A DNA stretch of 64,000 nt from the NCBI GenBank assembly GCA_902702965.1, contig CACRXP010000001.1, forward strand, positions 1,253,465 to 1,317,464, in the 5' to 3' direction. The stretch is from Spirometra erinaceieuropaei (lineage: Eukaryota; Platyhelminthes; Cestoda; Diphyllobothriidea; Diphyllobothriidae). The notes below the pieces were generated by a model. The model ran no database searches. It was given only the letters and a program-made list of their open reading frames with translations, and was not told where the DNA came from. The translations under genes were made by a program, and so were the position numbers. Positions within the stretch are counted from its first letter, which is position 1, and each line of letters opens with the position of its first letter. Positions 1-11,429 of this stretch are shown here, piece by piece.

Positions 1-312
1 NNNNNNNNNNNNNNNNNNNNNNNNNNNNNNNNNNNNNNNNNNNNNNNNNNNNNNNNNNNNNNNNNNNNNNNNNNNNNNNNNNNNNNNNNNNNNNNNNNNN
101 NNNNNNNNNNNNNNNNNNNNNNNNNNNNNNNNNNNNNNNNNNNNNNNNNNNNNNNNNNNNNNNNNNNNNNNNNNNNNNNNNNNNNNNNNNNNNNNNNNNN
201 NNNNNNNNNNNNNNNNNNNNNNNNNNNNNNNNNNNNNNNNNNNNNNNNNNNNNNNNNNNNNNNNNNNNNNNNNNNNNNNNNNNNNNNNNNNNNNNNNNNN
301 NNNNNNNNNNNN
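1..312. other. Assembly gap (N run)
   Basis: All bases are N. Nothing can be said about this stretch, and the sequence just to its right begins abruptly without a recognisable element end. Confidence 0.99.
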
Positions 313-1318
313 CTGAATGAATCTTATCTAATATCCCAGGGAACACAAAGGAGTTTTGCTGTATAACTGGGCGGGGAGTGTTTATAATGATGTGGGAGGG
401 TTAACAAGGGTGCAAGATATACAAAAAACCATACAATATATAGTCTTTGCTCCGCGAATTTTAAATTTTCTGGGGATTCTGCGACGGAACTCTCGTGCCC
501 CAGCGATCGAAGAGAGGTCACTGTACTGAACTTCATGCATGTTCTAATTTTGGCATCGTCCGTTGTCTATTTTTTGGCGTTAGTAGTATATTGGGACGGC
601 TTATGGTTGAGTAGAAAAGATATGGAATGTTTCGTATGGTGCATAATATGTAGTCTAATTGGGGGTGCTTTAAAGGACATAATCAGAAAAATTTCGCCAT
701 AATGGCCGGTGAGTGTGTAAGTATGCCAGGAAAAGCGCTTCTCCTATGTGGACTCCTGAAAAGTTAAGTTATGTGTCACTCATCGCAAATAAATTCAGCC
801 AACTAGGAACATGATGTCTAGGATTTAAATTTTTTGATAACAGAATATGCGAAAAGAATTCATTAGTCCAACTTCGCCCAAGCCGTTAGATCATAAAAGA
901 AAATGATTATGGTGGTATCACTGAGTATAAAGTCAGAAAGTAGAAATACGACTTCTGCTTTAGCATTTAGTTCGGTTGTTTTGGACGAAAATGGACTTTC
1001 TTTCAACAAGTAAACCCGTTATTCCCCAACACAAGCTCTTTTTTATTGGGCACAAGCAATCTGTCAAAGTACGGTTTGGGCTGATAGGCGAAACGTAAAA
1101 CATAAAAGCCCAAATGCAGCCGAGTGAACAAACGCCAATAAACAATGGTTAATGCTACTATTTCATTACGTGACCTCGAGTTGCTGAATATTCTTCTGCT
1201 TTTGAGTACTCTCTTGAATACTCATAATACTGATGGCTTTTTACCGCGTAATTTCCACATCGTCGTGTGACTTGAAATACTTGCAAATTAATTATCGCTC
1301 CACGACATCTAAGTCGTA
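313..1318. other. Unassigned AT-rich sequence
   Basis: No open frame resembles a known protein and no structured repeat is obvious. The short frames here have no splice-site or composition support. It ends at the TA dinucleotide that borders the palindromic element. Confidence 0.5.
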
Positions 1319-2290
1319 CAGTAGGTGGGCTAACTCATAAAATGTCAACCGGAATTCCGAAATGCTTTTTCGTTTCGAAAAAATTAATTAAGTAGGGTTG
1401 TAAAACTAGTCAGCCTGCAACGTAATTCTATAATATTTCAGTTGCCTCAGGATGCCGGCTTTCGAGTGAACTTCCTTTCGGCTGCATGCAAAAACAACAT
1501 TCTGTGTAAAATGACCACTTATGTAGCAGGAATTTATCTCATTGATTTTAGATGCCCCTAAAAGTCCAATTATAGTTTATGGAAAAAATGCATAAAAATA
1601 TTCATTCTTCCGCTCATTCGGTAGATAATTACGTTTTCTTCTAATTTTATATTAGAAGGAGGGACATAATTCGGAACGTAAAAATACCGTGCTATGGCCG
1701 TTCATGAATCGTCATATCTCTGCATTTACCAATGTGACTTGTAAAGTTAACAATATGGATCAAATCCACTACTTACTTTTATGAGCCCTGTATGGTCTCC
1801 CTTTATTACTGCAGAGGCATGTGTGGTTTTCCGTACGCGAAAAATATACGGCTTGTAGTTTCGAAACCCTGAATGCAAGTGTAACGGCAGAGCGGGTTCA
1901 AAATTATTCGAGAATTGGAAAAGTTTTTGAAAACCGAATTATACCTTTCATTTGAGTAGAAAATTGGAAGGAGACGTAATTATCGACAGAATGATCAGAA
2001 GAATGAATATTTTTATGCATTTTTCCCATGAACTATAATTTGGACTTTTAGGGGCATCTAAAATCAATGAGATAAATTCCTGCTACATAAGTAGTCATTT
2101 TATACAGAAGGTTTTCTTTGCACACAGCCGAAAGGAAGTTCACTCGAAAGCCGGCATCCTGAGGCAACTGAAATATTATAGAATAACGTTGCAGGCTGAC
2201 TAGTTTTACAACCCTACTTAATTAATTTTTTCGAAACGAAAAAGCATTTCGGAATTCCGGTTGACATTTCATGAGTTAGCCCACCTACTG
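1319..2290. mobile_element. Palindromic TA-flanked element, copy 1 (972 bp)
   Basis: The element starts CAGTAGGTGGGCTAACTCAT and ends with the reverse complement, GAGTTAGCCCACCTACTG. A TA lies directly outside each end (1317-1318 and 2291-2292). The inverted repetition is not limited to short termini. Successive blocks of the left half recur, inverted, in the right half as far as the middle, so the whole element is an imperfect hairpin with arms of more than 450 bases. No protein is encoded. A TA target duplication and TIRs are typical of Tc1/mariner-mobilised MITEs. Assignment to that superfamily is inference, because no transposase is present in the window. Confidence 0.85.
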
Positions 2291-2949
2291 TACATCCTTC
2301 GAATCTCTCCCCGTCTTTCCGCGCTGAACAATCTTTAGAAAAATAATGTATCAGACTCAACGTTCAGTGCCACTTTCTGCCACCTAACTGTTGATCTGGC
2401 GATCCTGCTGGCTCACAAGTTCTTCCTCCTGCCTTCTCTTGCTCCCCTTTAATAACCTCCGTTTGTTTGAGTAAATGAGGTTGGACGCAATTCCTGGGGT
2501 GACGTCAAAGGTTTCGTCTACATGCGTTCCACGCGCACACGCAGTTAAGGTTCCGGGAAGAGATACTGCAGCCCGACCAACGCAAACCATGAGCCACTGC
2601 TGGTCCCTTTATGACTTCGGGGGTAGGGTCATTCTAACCCAGGTTAGAGGCGGGTATTTGATTTCACTCCCCACGCTAACTCAATTTAGCTATTTGTTTT
2701 TTCCCACTAATTAAGAGCGTCATTAACTGGCTACGCCCTCAAGCCTTTGAAGGAACAAAAGTCTTATGAGAAGTAAGCAGCTGAAAATCGAGAATTCAAC
2801 GTCTTAGATTGCGTCACGGAAAATGCTCGTTCGGTCGCTAAACAACTGCTGACACAGTGGAACGAACATTCAGAGTACCGTAATCAGACTGGCGAGCGAT
2901 CCTCAACATGTGGCTAATATTCACTGTCTAACTTGACAGAACAGCAAAT
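2291..2949. other. Unassigned sequence
   Basis: There are short overlapping frames on both strands around 2384-2714 but no recognisable domain. I see no element ends here apart from the flanks of the neighbouring repeats. Confidence 0.45.
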
Positions 2950-3125
2950 TCATGACGTAATGGTCGGGAATCGGACTTGACGCTCAATGGCCAAGGAGTC
3001 GAGATTCGAGCCCCGAATTATCCAAGTGTGGGGGAGGTGCATGACTAGATGACAAAAACGGATAAGCCGGAGATGGTCATAACAGTGCACGCTGTCTTCG
3101 TCAGTATCCATTTTGCATTTCAGAT
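2950..3125 (+). mobile_element. tRNA-derived SINE, copy a
   Basis: The left part looks like a pol III internal promoter: an A-box-like TAATGGTCGGGAATCGG, then a B-box-like AGATTCGAGCCCC about 40 bases later. It is followed by a body with GGATAAGCCGGAGATGGTC and ending near CTTCGTCAGTATCC. The same body, with substitutions, follows the tRNA-like head of the copy at 11214-11425. Finding the same head plus body at two loci is what supports a SINE rather than a tRNA gene. The head is too diverged to assign an amino acid. Confidence 0.6.
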
Positions 3126-3129
3126 TGGC

Positions 3130-4265
3130 CAAAACCTTTTAATATCTCCAAATAAAAGTATATTCATTCCTAAGTCCAATGTCCATAGATTAACTTACTG
3201 AAGTAAACAAAAAAACTATATCCCTAGGTAGCGAACATAAGGAAATTTGATAAATTGCGAATCGAGAATTCGGCTTCAGAATACCTTCTTTTGTCAGAAA
3301 ACTCTGTAACATCAAAAGCAGACAGAAACAGTCAACCTTTTACTGAAGGCAGAAGTCTCGAATTTCTCTCTTGTTTGTGTTCCACCCTTTCAGGTTTGTG
3401 TCAAAAACATCGCTTGCTTTATCCTCTCGTAAGCATCTTGGGTGAAACGCATATACTGGTTTAAATTAAATCTTTTTTCTATCTACCAAACACACCAAAA
3501 AGTAAATTACCGACTTCAACGCTTGGTTGCGTTTGTTCAAAACCGAGACCCCAAGGTGATAATTAATTGAAGCACGCAGGCCTCTCTAGCTCCTTGATCA
3601 ACGTGTCGCTTGCGGCAAAGCATACAACGTTGCGTTTTTATGATACTCTGGATACAAGTTCCACGCCTAATAGAAGATTGAAAAATAACTTTATCCAACA
3701 CTTAACTTTCTGGAAGGCCATGCGCCAGCAGTTCTGTCGATAAGTAGTCCTAAGTAGGGCTTACTCTTCTGAGCTGCCTGTTCGTAAATAAAAAAGTAAA
3801 GTCGTCGGTATGTGTCAGCCATGCGCAAACTGCCGCCACTGTTATAGTGTCGATTACATGCACAGCAATTACTCAGAAAATTGAGTATCAAGTCTGCATT
3901 TAAATGCCTTAACAGTGTCTAGAGGCAGAATCGCAGCAGAAAGTCCGCTTCAGGTTCCAACCCTGCGAAAGGGCGTTCTGCCGAACTTCCGCATGATCCA
4001 ACGTGCTCTTCAGTTTAGAGTTGCTACCGTTTATAGGGCGACAAGCAAGCAACTGCGTAATTGACGAAATCTTCTCTACAGGGTAGATATAAGGTCGTTT
4101 CATCACCTAAAGCTCTGACAGCCTACAAATACGGCAACTTACTAATCCACAATACACACCAATCCTAGGGAAATGTTTAGAGGCACTCTGTTCCCCGCAT
4201 ATATGACTGATCGCTGTGTGACTGCCTGCAGGTACTCTGGATTGAGCCCCAAAGCTCAGCAGTAT
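3130..4265. other. Unassigned sequence
   Basis: Short frames occur at 3255-3464 (+), 3691-3891 (-) and 3909-4106 (-). None shows a recognisable motif, and no repeat structure was seen. Confidence 0.45.
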
Positions 4266-4269
4266 TAGC

Positions 4270-4470
4270 ATGTCCTGCTACTCAACTGGTGAACGCCCGT
4301 CCACCATAGTTAATACTCCCAATCACAACCGACAGGACAGCGGGCCTGTGGCTCAGTGGTAGGGTGTTGTACTTAGAAACGCTCGATAACCAAATAACCC
4401 CGGTCCGAATCCAACGTCATCCAGGCCTGAGTTGGGTATGACTGACTAGCGACGATCAATAAGCACCTCC
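4270..4470 (+). mobile_element. tRNA-derived SINE, copy b (degenerate)
   Basis: Shares CAACCGACAGGACAG and the A-box-like CTGTGGCTCAGTGGTAG with the copy at 11214-11425. The roughly 50 bases upstream, an AT-rich leader beginning near CCACCATAGTTAATA, also align between the two copies, so the repeat unit begins before the tRNA-like head. The B box (CCGGTCCGAATCC) is mutated. The tail keeps only GACTAGCGACGATCAATAAGC, corresponding to the GCTGATAAGCC body segment. Confidence 0.6.
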
Positions 4471-4474
4471 CTCA

Positions 4475-6375
4475 CTAAACACATGATAACAAGCATTCAT
4501 TTTCACAAGTTTAACAGATGGCAATAGAAAGAGAAAGCAAACTCTGCTCAATGGCCGACAGAAGTTGCTTTCAAAACCATTGTGCAAAAGCGATCTACCG
4601 CTCACTGCAGGGAAGGGACGCTACATAGGAAGCTCGATAACAGTCAGATAAAAGAGCTTAGGGGGGATGGATGGATGACAAGACACGTTTCGGGTGAGGT
4701 TGACCGTGAGAGTTGGGAGCCGGAGAGGGTGGGCTTCGTGCGCGACCGCTTGATGAGGTTACTGCTGTACAAGGTGGGTTTGTAAGCTCATTAAAAACGG
4801 GGGTGAATGATTACGCCGGCTGTTTGAGCAGGCATTCTGTGTGGCTACCGTCTCGGTTCACGATCTCGATCTCGCCAAAGTCGAACTGCTTGCCAGCGGC
4901 CACCCACGGCCTTCCACTAGCTCTGAACAACTTTAAGAAGTGATTTGGCGGTCTTGACAGGTAGCGTGCTGCGGTGTGTCTAGCCTCCGCAAAATCGTAC
5001 GTATACTATTCCTTTTGTGTTGTAATGGATGGGACTGTAAAAGCGTAGAATCTGAAATATACTCGTTGGTTTTTTGTAATTTTTCGTCATGGGGACGTTC
5101 ATCCACTTCGTCCTTCGTGGCCCAATGCATGGCGGAGACGACTGACGAAGCTGTTGTCCACATGTTATGTCAAGAATTCAAACTCGTACGTCCAGAAAAT
5201 TGCTGCATATAGGCTTTGGAGTACACCTTCGGCAATCAATCCGAGAATTGTGGGGCCTATTGGTGTGGGTCTGATCTGCTCACATCGAACAGAAGAAGGC
5301 TCTGAGATCGCACCTCAAGAGTTACATGGGACCTCGAGCTGTGGTTTGCCATCATCGTCATCATAACAGTCATTCAGCAGATAGTTTATCCTGCCGACCG
5401 CCAAATTTTGCAGGATGGAGATAAGGATGGATGAAACATCGAACAACAACATCCTCTGATCGGACTCAGTTGTGATGGCATTGATTCGGTCCAGAAATTG
5501 CTCAAATGACTGAGCCGATGTTGGTGCGCCTGGATTCGGCGACTTCAGTCTGGGGCACGGCTACTACCTAAGACCGTGTGTTGGGGCGCCCAAAATTGAT
5601 ACGAGCAATCAGAGGGGCGCCAGACATCTTAATCTTTGACAGTCCATGGGACCGTGCCTTGACGGCTATTATACACCCGTCTGTGCTGGTGATAGTCATC
5701 TGTTCCCCAGCCGATTTCAGGTTTTATGAATTTCGCGATCGACAGTTTTTAAGAACCTCTTTCATAGGATTCCCTGTCGTAGAGGAGCGGTTGGCCTTGT
5801 TCTGGTATTCATCCCTGTCTAAGACGATGATGAATGGGTTTTTTCAGTTTTTGACTTTTTCACCGCTTTAGTTTCTCCTTTGAAGGTGTCTGGGGCTTCT
5901 TTTGCGACGACCAGACTGTTGGTGTTCCTGTAAGGTAAAACAGCCTCGGTAGAAGCAGTGAAGTCCACCGAGTTTGCTTTGGTTATACGGAAACCGGAAT
6001 CACTTAACCCAAGCTCGACCTTATGGACAGTCCCATTAGGGGGACCGCACATGACGCATCCCCATTGGACAACTACATCCCGCGGACACCCCGATCCCCT
6101 TCTTAGGACCTTCTAGCTAGACTTGGGCAGTATAACCACGCGGGTTCTGGCGACTACACGGACGCATACTGACGCGCGCACCAGCGTCCACCCCCTTCAT
6201 TGCAATGCTGGATGCATAGCCGGCTGGTCAGTTTCTGGCGATGAATGTCCACACATGTCATTCGAAGATTTCGACCCGAACTACAGCTACCCTAACGATC
6301 GAATCGCACCCCCCTCAGCCATTGCACCTGTGAATTCTATCTGGCTAGTGACACTTGTCGTTCCCCCTTGAAATC
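4475..6375. other. Unassigned sequence with short frames
   Basis: The longest frame is 5578-5871 (+, 97 aa) and has no recognisable domain. Several overlapping frames lie at 4933-5366. I could not match any of these to a LINE or PLE protein and saw no inverted or tandem repeats. Confidence 0.4.
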
Positions 6376-6387
6376 ATCCGGATTTCG

Positions 6388-6795
6388 GCTAGATCGCAGT
6401 TGGTAGCCAGGCCCCGTATTACAGGTGGCTGTGGGGTTTGTTTACTGAGGCTATTTAGTGGGGCTTCATAATAACGTCTGCCCCATTTGGCTTCCGTTTC
6501 ACGTTTGAGGTTAGGATTAGGGTACCGGTTAATGGTTTCCGATTTCCGGGTTAGAGTTATGCCTTTAGACTGAGGTTTTCGGGTTAGGGTTAGGGTTTAA
6601 GCGTACGCTTAGGGTTCAGTATTACGGTTAGATTCTTCAGTTACGGTTATGTCTAAGGACTGCGGTTACGTTTAACATTTCGGTTAGGGTTACGGTTGCC
6701 GTTAGGGTTAACGGTTAACGTTTAAGTTTGAGGTTAGGGTTAGGGTTAGGGTCGCCGTCCGTTTCCCCATTCCTGGCTACCAACTGCGATCTAGC
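6388..6795. repeat. 24-bp inverted repeat enclosing TTAGGG-type array
   Basis: GCTAGATCGCAGTTGGTAGC plus CAGG (6388-6411) recurs exactly as its reverse complement at 6772-6795. The roughly 360 bases between the arms hold the degenerate TTAGGG array. The similarity between the arms extends slightly outward (GGATTTC against GAAATCC). A perfect arm of this length beside a decayed interior suggests either an element with TIRs that captured telomeric repeat, or a more recent inverted duplication. Confidence 0.85.
6503..6757 (+). repeat. Degenerate interstitial TTAGGG repeat
   Basis: The stretch is built from GGTTAG, GGGTTA and near variants such as GGTTACGGTTA. The best preserved runs are GGGTTAGGGTTAGGGTTT near 6583 and GGTTAGGGTTAGGGTTAGGG near 6732. 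TTAGGG is the telomeric repeat of flatworms and many other animals. The mixed substitutions (TTACGG, TTAACG, TTAGAG) show an old internal array, not a chromosome end. Confidence 0.85.
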
Positions 6796-6799
6796 CCGG

Positions 6800-9115
6800 A
6801 TTTCTTCCATAGTCAGGGAGAGATTAGGGTAGTGTTTGGTTTAGCTTTGATCTAGAGCTATGCTTTAGTTAGGATTAGATTCTGGGTATCAGGTTTGGGA
6901 TTGGGGAAAGGTTAGATGGTAGTGTTAAGGTCAGTCTATGCTATAATTTAACGCTTTCAAAATTGCGTTTTTGCGGATTGCTAGCGTCCACGACTGCAGA
7001 CCTGGTTGGACAGTTTTTAAAGGACGACAACAGGTATCCCTAACAGCGCTTCCTCATTATGCTCGGAACGGTTCACGCTTCCACTTGACGCTTCCACTTT
7101 TGACGCCATTTCCTTTTGCCAAACCCACTGCGACGAGCCTTGTGGTCCCTAGGAACGAGCTTCACCGTATATGCGCTGGAACAAAACGGGGAACAGATCA
7201 GTTGACGGCCGGCTTTCATTGAGCAGCACAGGATCCGCCCTAGTCCATAATTACTGCCCTACGTGGTGGCGGCACGCTTCAGGCTGCGTCAGTCACTGCC
7301 CCTAAACCCACATCCAGCTGGCCGACTGGAATGACCAAATGGCGCATGAGAGAGGGAATAGAGAGAGAGTGTGAGGTCGTCCTCGAGGCAACTCAGCGCG
7401 TCTGACGTCCTTGAATCAATCACGACTTATTAAAAGTTGTGGCCTAGAAGGCTGCCAACTGACATGGTAACCCGGCCCCTCTCGGGACTGAGAGTTAGGC
7501 TGGAGTGGCTCCTTCACATGTGACACTTTCAGTGATATGAGATCCGAACCGTTCTAATGAGAGCCTGTTACATGCTGTGAGGGGCTAGATCGTGCGTGGT
7601 CCGCGCAGAGGAGCCGTTTAGTTTTGCCAGCCACTGCGTCTTCTCCCACCTCCAGTCTTCTTAACATTTTCTGGTCATCGGAACCAGGTGGATGAGGGTA
7701 ATGGGGGTGAGATAGGTGCTGCGAAAGTCTGCATTACTATAAACTAATCCACACATAAATAACCGTTCTGCGTCCACTCCGTGGTGCACACGGCGAACGT
7801 CGTCATATAGAATATTTAGAAGAAAACTCCCGTAACTCCACATGTTTTAGTACATAGTCCACTTGGTGTTCAAATAAAAGGCAATACGTTCCGTATGCCG
7901 TCTACAGAATTAACATACCTGGAGACAGAAGTCTGCATGAATATTTATCCGACTATCTCAAAGTCGTCAAGATTACAAATTCTTTAAAAACCGAAACAAC
8001 CCCTTCCTTAAATATGTACTTTGTAAAAATATAATTTTCCGCAGCACAAGTATTTAATTTAATTTATGCAGTCATCATAGATAGGCAAAAACTCGCAGCA
8101 GAGGAAGTTTTTTTTCGGCGTAATTTGCTCAGTACATTACTGTGTATGCGCCATTTTAAGGCTCGGTTCCATAGCGATCCCTCCAACAATCTTACTTACA
8201 GTAGATGACCTGACTCAGCTGCAGTGATAAGATTTCAGTTATAAACGATTGCCTAACCGGGGTTGCTGCATAAGATATTTCAAGATATTTCGTTCACGTC
8301 AGGATGGTGCCTTTTGATTGCGCGTCTTTCGGGTCACCTAGGAGAACCGCACTCTGTAAAAAGTGGCTAGTGGAGCAATTTGAACTTTTCCACCGACTCC
8401 TGAGTTCGAACATACTTTTTGGAGGAACGTACGACCCGTCTTACAGCGAAAGTGTACAGCGAGCAATTTAGAAACCTTAAACGAAATTGCAACTACAGGT
8501 AGGGTAGACGCATTCGGAAATCGGGAGGTTCTTTTCAAGTCGACCAAGAACCTCTTTTTAAGCAAAAAAATTCAATGGAAAAATGTACACTGCCTGTGTA
8601 GTCCTTTCTAATGAACACGCTCCTTGCAGATGACGGAAAAGGCGCCCAATTAAAAGCCAGATTCTTGAGTATATGAAACACGCTGCAATCCCTCTGCCCA
8701 CTGAACAGCATTACAGATCAACCTAGGTGGACTCTCCTCATCGAAATCACATTTCAAAGTTTTCGTCAATGTTTCGCGTGCCAGGCCACTCACTGTAGGC
8801 AGACGAATAATTCCGATTAATAAGTGAACGACCTATGGCAAACTGCACTGCCAACACTTGTTCTTGAAGGCCATCTTGCTCTTACGGCCAATCCACCAGG
8901 ATAGGCGGCGAGCGATGCAACAGCATCCAAGGATGCAGCCAAGTCCCCTCGCTACCAGGCCTGTTGAGAACTTGGTTGGTCTCACAGGCAGCCGAAACCC
9001 CCAACGGACAGTAAGAAACACATACAAGGCAAAGTTTAATTAACAAAGAGACAGTTAAATAAGGCAATAAGTGCTTTGGCCTGTCTGAATAATTCGTTTG
9101 GTTCGATTTTGAAAA
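6800..9115. other. Unassigned sequence
   Basis: The first 120 bases still contain scattered GATTAGG-like words that may be a fading edge of the TTAGGG array. Beyond that, frames at 6971-7222 (+), 8338-8565 (-) and 8833-9154 (both strands) show no recognisable domain. Confidence 0.4.
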
Positions 9116-9121
9116 CCTCGG

Positions 9122-9208
9122 TGGCTTTGGTGGGATTCGAAACCATGAAGTCAAGGGAGAAGTTGGAGTACATCCGACCCTCTAACCACCAGAACTACGA
9201 GACCTCGA
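9122..9208 (-). repeat. tRNA-like SINE head (minus)
   Basis: On the minus strand, CTGGTGGTTAGAGGGTC resembles an A box and GGTTTCGAATCCC resembles a B box, about 35 bases apart. The first part (CTCGTAG then GTTAGA) matches the plus-strand head at 9281-9352, so the two form an inverted pair of one family. The bases around each head do not pair into a full acceptor stem, so a functional tRNA is unlikely. Confidence 0.45.
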
Positions 9209-9280
9209 CCGAGATTCGTGAGTTTAATCACATTTGACCCAAATGGAACTGAATTCACGACTCCTGGCCGCAGCCTCGTA

Positions 9281-9352
9281 GATCAGATTGTTAGAATGTT
9301 GACTGCACGTAAACATTGACGTTAATGTTGTGGGTTCGAACCCCATCGAGTT
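9281..9352 (+). repeat. tRNA-like SINE head (plus)
   Basis: CTCGTAGATCAGATTGTTAG followed about 40 bases later by GTGGGTTCGAACCCCATC. The latter is a very good B box with a symmetrical T-arm. The A box is weak. It belongs with the minus-strand head at 9122-9208, and the rest of a SINE body is not evident. Confidence 0.45.
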
Positions 9353-10370
9353 TGCCGAGTTTTTCACAATTAAGTCAAATGAATGTGGCCCCAATTCTGG
9401 TAAGGTCGCACAAACTTTCAAATCCGGGATATTTGAAAAGGACAGTTAACACGAAATTCAGTCCGGCGCGTGGTTCAAGTATGCTTGAAAACAGACAGGA
9501 GAGGAGGCTCATATTCCGTATACATGCGGGACTTGGTGGAAATGCGGCAGCAAAAGCCACGTCAGTCAACCCGTGCTGCCCCATTACGTTGAAATGGACT
9601 GTCTGCGTGTGAATTATAACCCCTCCGGTGTATCAGAGGCGTCGGGCGTTATCCTTCTACCCTGGGGACTGGCTAGAATGCTTAACTCTGATGAAACCAA
9701 CCTAGACCACCACAGGGGTTGCCCTGACTGATATTAGGATAACGACTGAAATACCACCCATAGAAAGGAAGAAAAACAGTGTCAGTTTAACTTGTTTACT
9801 TCAAGTTAGTTCATTCTGATAGCTGAGGAGATTAAAATGTGGAAATTCGAAAATTGGGCTACTTACCAGGAAGCAGACGGGTACCGCTGGGGGACTCACT
9901 GATAGGTCGAACCACCGCAGCTGTGCCACGCAGCGGCGAAATATCAGTGAAACACAGGTCTGGGCTTTTAACTAGTACCTGTGCTCTCAGTACGGTTAAT
10001 CATTCAAGATTTTTATACTGTTGGCCGTCTGTGGGCAGTATGGGGACTTTACGCGGTCATTCCACCGCAGCCGATGGATTTTGGCTCATATATTCATTTC
10101 AGTTTTCGGACTGAGCCTATAAAGCTCAGGAGATTAGAGGGCCGAATGGAGTCTCACTTTATCCAAACGGGAAGAGGTCCCGCATTTGAGAGTGGCCAAG
10201 CATCAATAAGGATATGTTGCCTTTTTCTCATTGAGCGCTGTTGGGAGGCGGTCGTTCGACGATGGAAAGACCGCCTGCCGGTATGACCCTGAATGCGGAA
10301 AAGATTTTGCCGTCACAGGCTACTTTCTTGCCTACCGTCTATCAAAGTTTATATGCTGAAAAACAACTTC
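9353..10370. other. Unassigned sequence
   Basis: Frames at 9316-9612 (+), 9839-10114 (+) and 9981-10286 (+) overlap each other in different phases. None carries a recognisable motif. Confidence 0.4.
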
Positions 10371-10783
10371 GGTAAGGATCGGGTGAAGGCCCCCAAGCAT
10401 CTGTGGCATACAGGGAATATCTACTATACTTATTTTAGCGGGTTTTCGTCCGATACGATTATTTCGGTTTGGTGTTTCATCTTACAAGGTTGGGTCGTCT
10501 GTTGTAGACGGTCTGGTGCATTATATGCAATGACCTGATCTCAGAGAGTTGAGAAGCGAGCGCTGTAGACACTTACTGTTTATTTTTTTATTGTGCTGAT
10601 TAATTTCGGCTGTTCTATGACAATGCATTAAAACTTTTCCGACCGAAAAACGAATTTACCAATTATCTATACTTATTTTGTCATACCTCCATGCGTACAT
10701 AGGCCCCGCTCGTAAAACTCCTATTACCACCTTTCTCTCTTTGGCTGGTCGTGCGTGTTTGGAGCCATTCACCCGATCGTTGC
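10371..10783 (+). mobile_element. Short TIR element, copy A, with insertion
   Basis: The left end GGTAAGGATCGGGTGAAGGC is matched, inverted, by the right end ATTCACCCGATCGTTGC. The internal 175 bases align with the element at 13008-13225 read on the opposite strand, through the block with AAGGTTGGGTCGTCTGTTGT. Copy A differs by an extra 196 bases (10515-10710), placed between GACGGTCT and CGTAAAACTCC, which adjoin directly in copy B. The frame 10293-10538 falls inside this repeat and is not a gene. Confidence 0.75.
10515..10710. mobile_element. 196-bp insertion inside short TIR element
   Basis: Its limits are set by alignment with the uninterrupted copy at 13008-13225. It is AT-rich in the middle and has no coding capacity. 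I do not see convincing terminal repeats or a clear target duplication, so it could be a solo fragment, or copy B could carry a deletion. Confidence 0.5.
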
Positions 10784-10928
10784 ATGGATTTACTAAGTGA
10801 AGGAGGTGCAGAACTTCCAATTCGCAGCCAGTCGCATGCCAGATGGCTCCGGTGCAGTGCAACGGAAGCAGCAGGTCTTGCCTGGAATAAATTCCGTCCA
10901 GTCAGCCAGACTTCTGATCGGTAGAGAG

Positions 10929-11211
10929 ACGCTCACCGATCATTTTTACGGGGCTCACTCGTCCCGTTGTGCTTTACGGGCTCTCTCTCTGGGGCCCAAC
11001 CAGCAGCCGCATAGCGGCACATGATACAGGCAGAATGGTATTACCGACAAAGATAAGGGAGACTGAAATGGCCATTTCTGGCTTATTAGCCATTGCCAGC
11101 AGCCTATTCTGACTATACATGCACCGCTGTGCGGCTGCTGATTGGGCTCGAGAGAGGGCCCTAAGGCCCAACAGGACGAGTGAGTTCTGTAAAAACGATC
11201 GGTGAGTGTCC
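10929..11211. repeat. 95-bp imperfect inverted repeat around a SINE tail
   Basis: Left arm about 10929-11024 (GCTCACCGATCATTTTTACG through CAGCAGCCGCATAGC); right arm about 11116-11211, its reverse complement with scattered mismatches. The spacer (11030-11115) is a minus-strand SINE body fragment. The frames at 10955-11380 (-) and 10974-11171 (-) arise from this structure. Confidence 0.7.
11030..11115 (-). mobile_element. SINE body fragment, copy c
   Basis: Read on the minus strand it gives GGCTAATAAGCCAGAAATGG, then CCATTTCAGTCTCCC and CTTTGTCGGTAATACC. These are the same words that form the 3' body of the copy at 11214-11425. No tRNA-like head is attached. Confidence 0.7.
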
Positions 11212-11213
11212 CT

Positions 11214-11425
11214 ATACCATTGTATATTATTGACCGCAACCGACAGGACAGAGCCCGTGGCTCAGTGATTAGAGGCACTGGATTTCTAACCAACAGGTCG
11301 CGGGATCGAGCCTCAGGTGCTCCACACTTTGGGATTCTGTATGGTTGGCTGACGACGGCTGATAAGCCAGGAATGGCCATTCCAGTCTCCCTTGTCCTTG
11401 TCGGTAATGCTATTCAGACTTCTCG
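11214..11425 (+). mobile_element. tRNA-derived SINE, copy d (best copy)
   Basis: AT-rich leader, then CAACCGACAGGACAG, then a tRNA-like head with A box CCGTGGCTCAGTGATTAG and B box GCGGGATCGAGCCTC. An unrelated body follows, with GGCTGATAAGCCAGGAATGG and CAGTCTCCCTTGTCC, ending GTCGGTAATGC. This is the most complete of the copies in the window and defines the family: leader, pol III promoter, body. The frame 11202-11588 runs across it in no meaningful phase. Confidence 0.75.
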
Positions 11426-11429
11426 TCCT

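Noticed and set aside
1319..2290. Tail-to-tail pair of two separate insertions
   Set aside because: The same inverted organisation and length recur at several loci with a single TA on each outer side, so it is one element.
10955..11380. 141-aa minus-strand open frame
   Set aside because: It runs through the 95-bp inverted repeat and two SINE copies in both orientations; no coherent protein.
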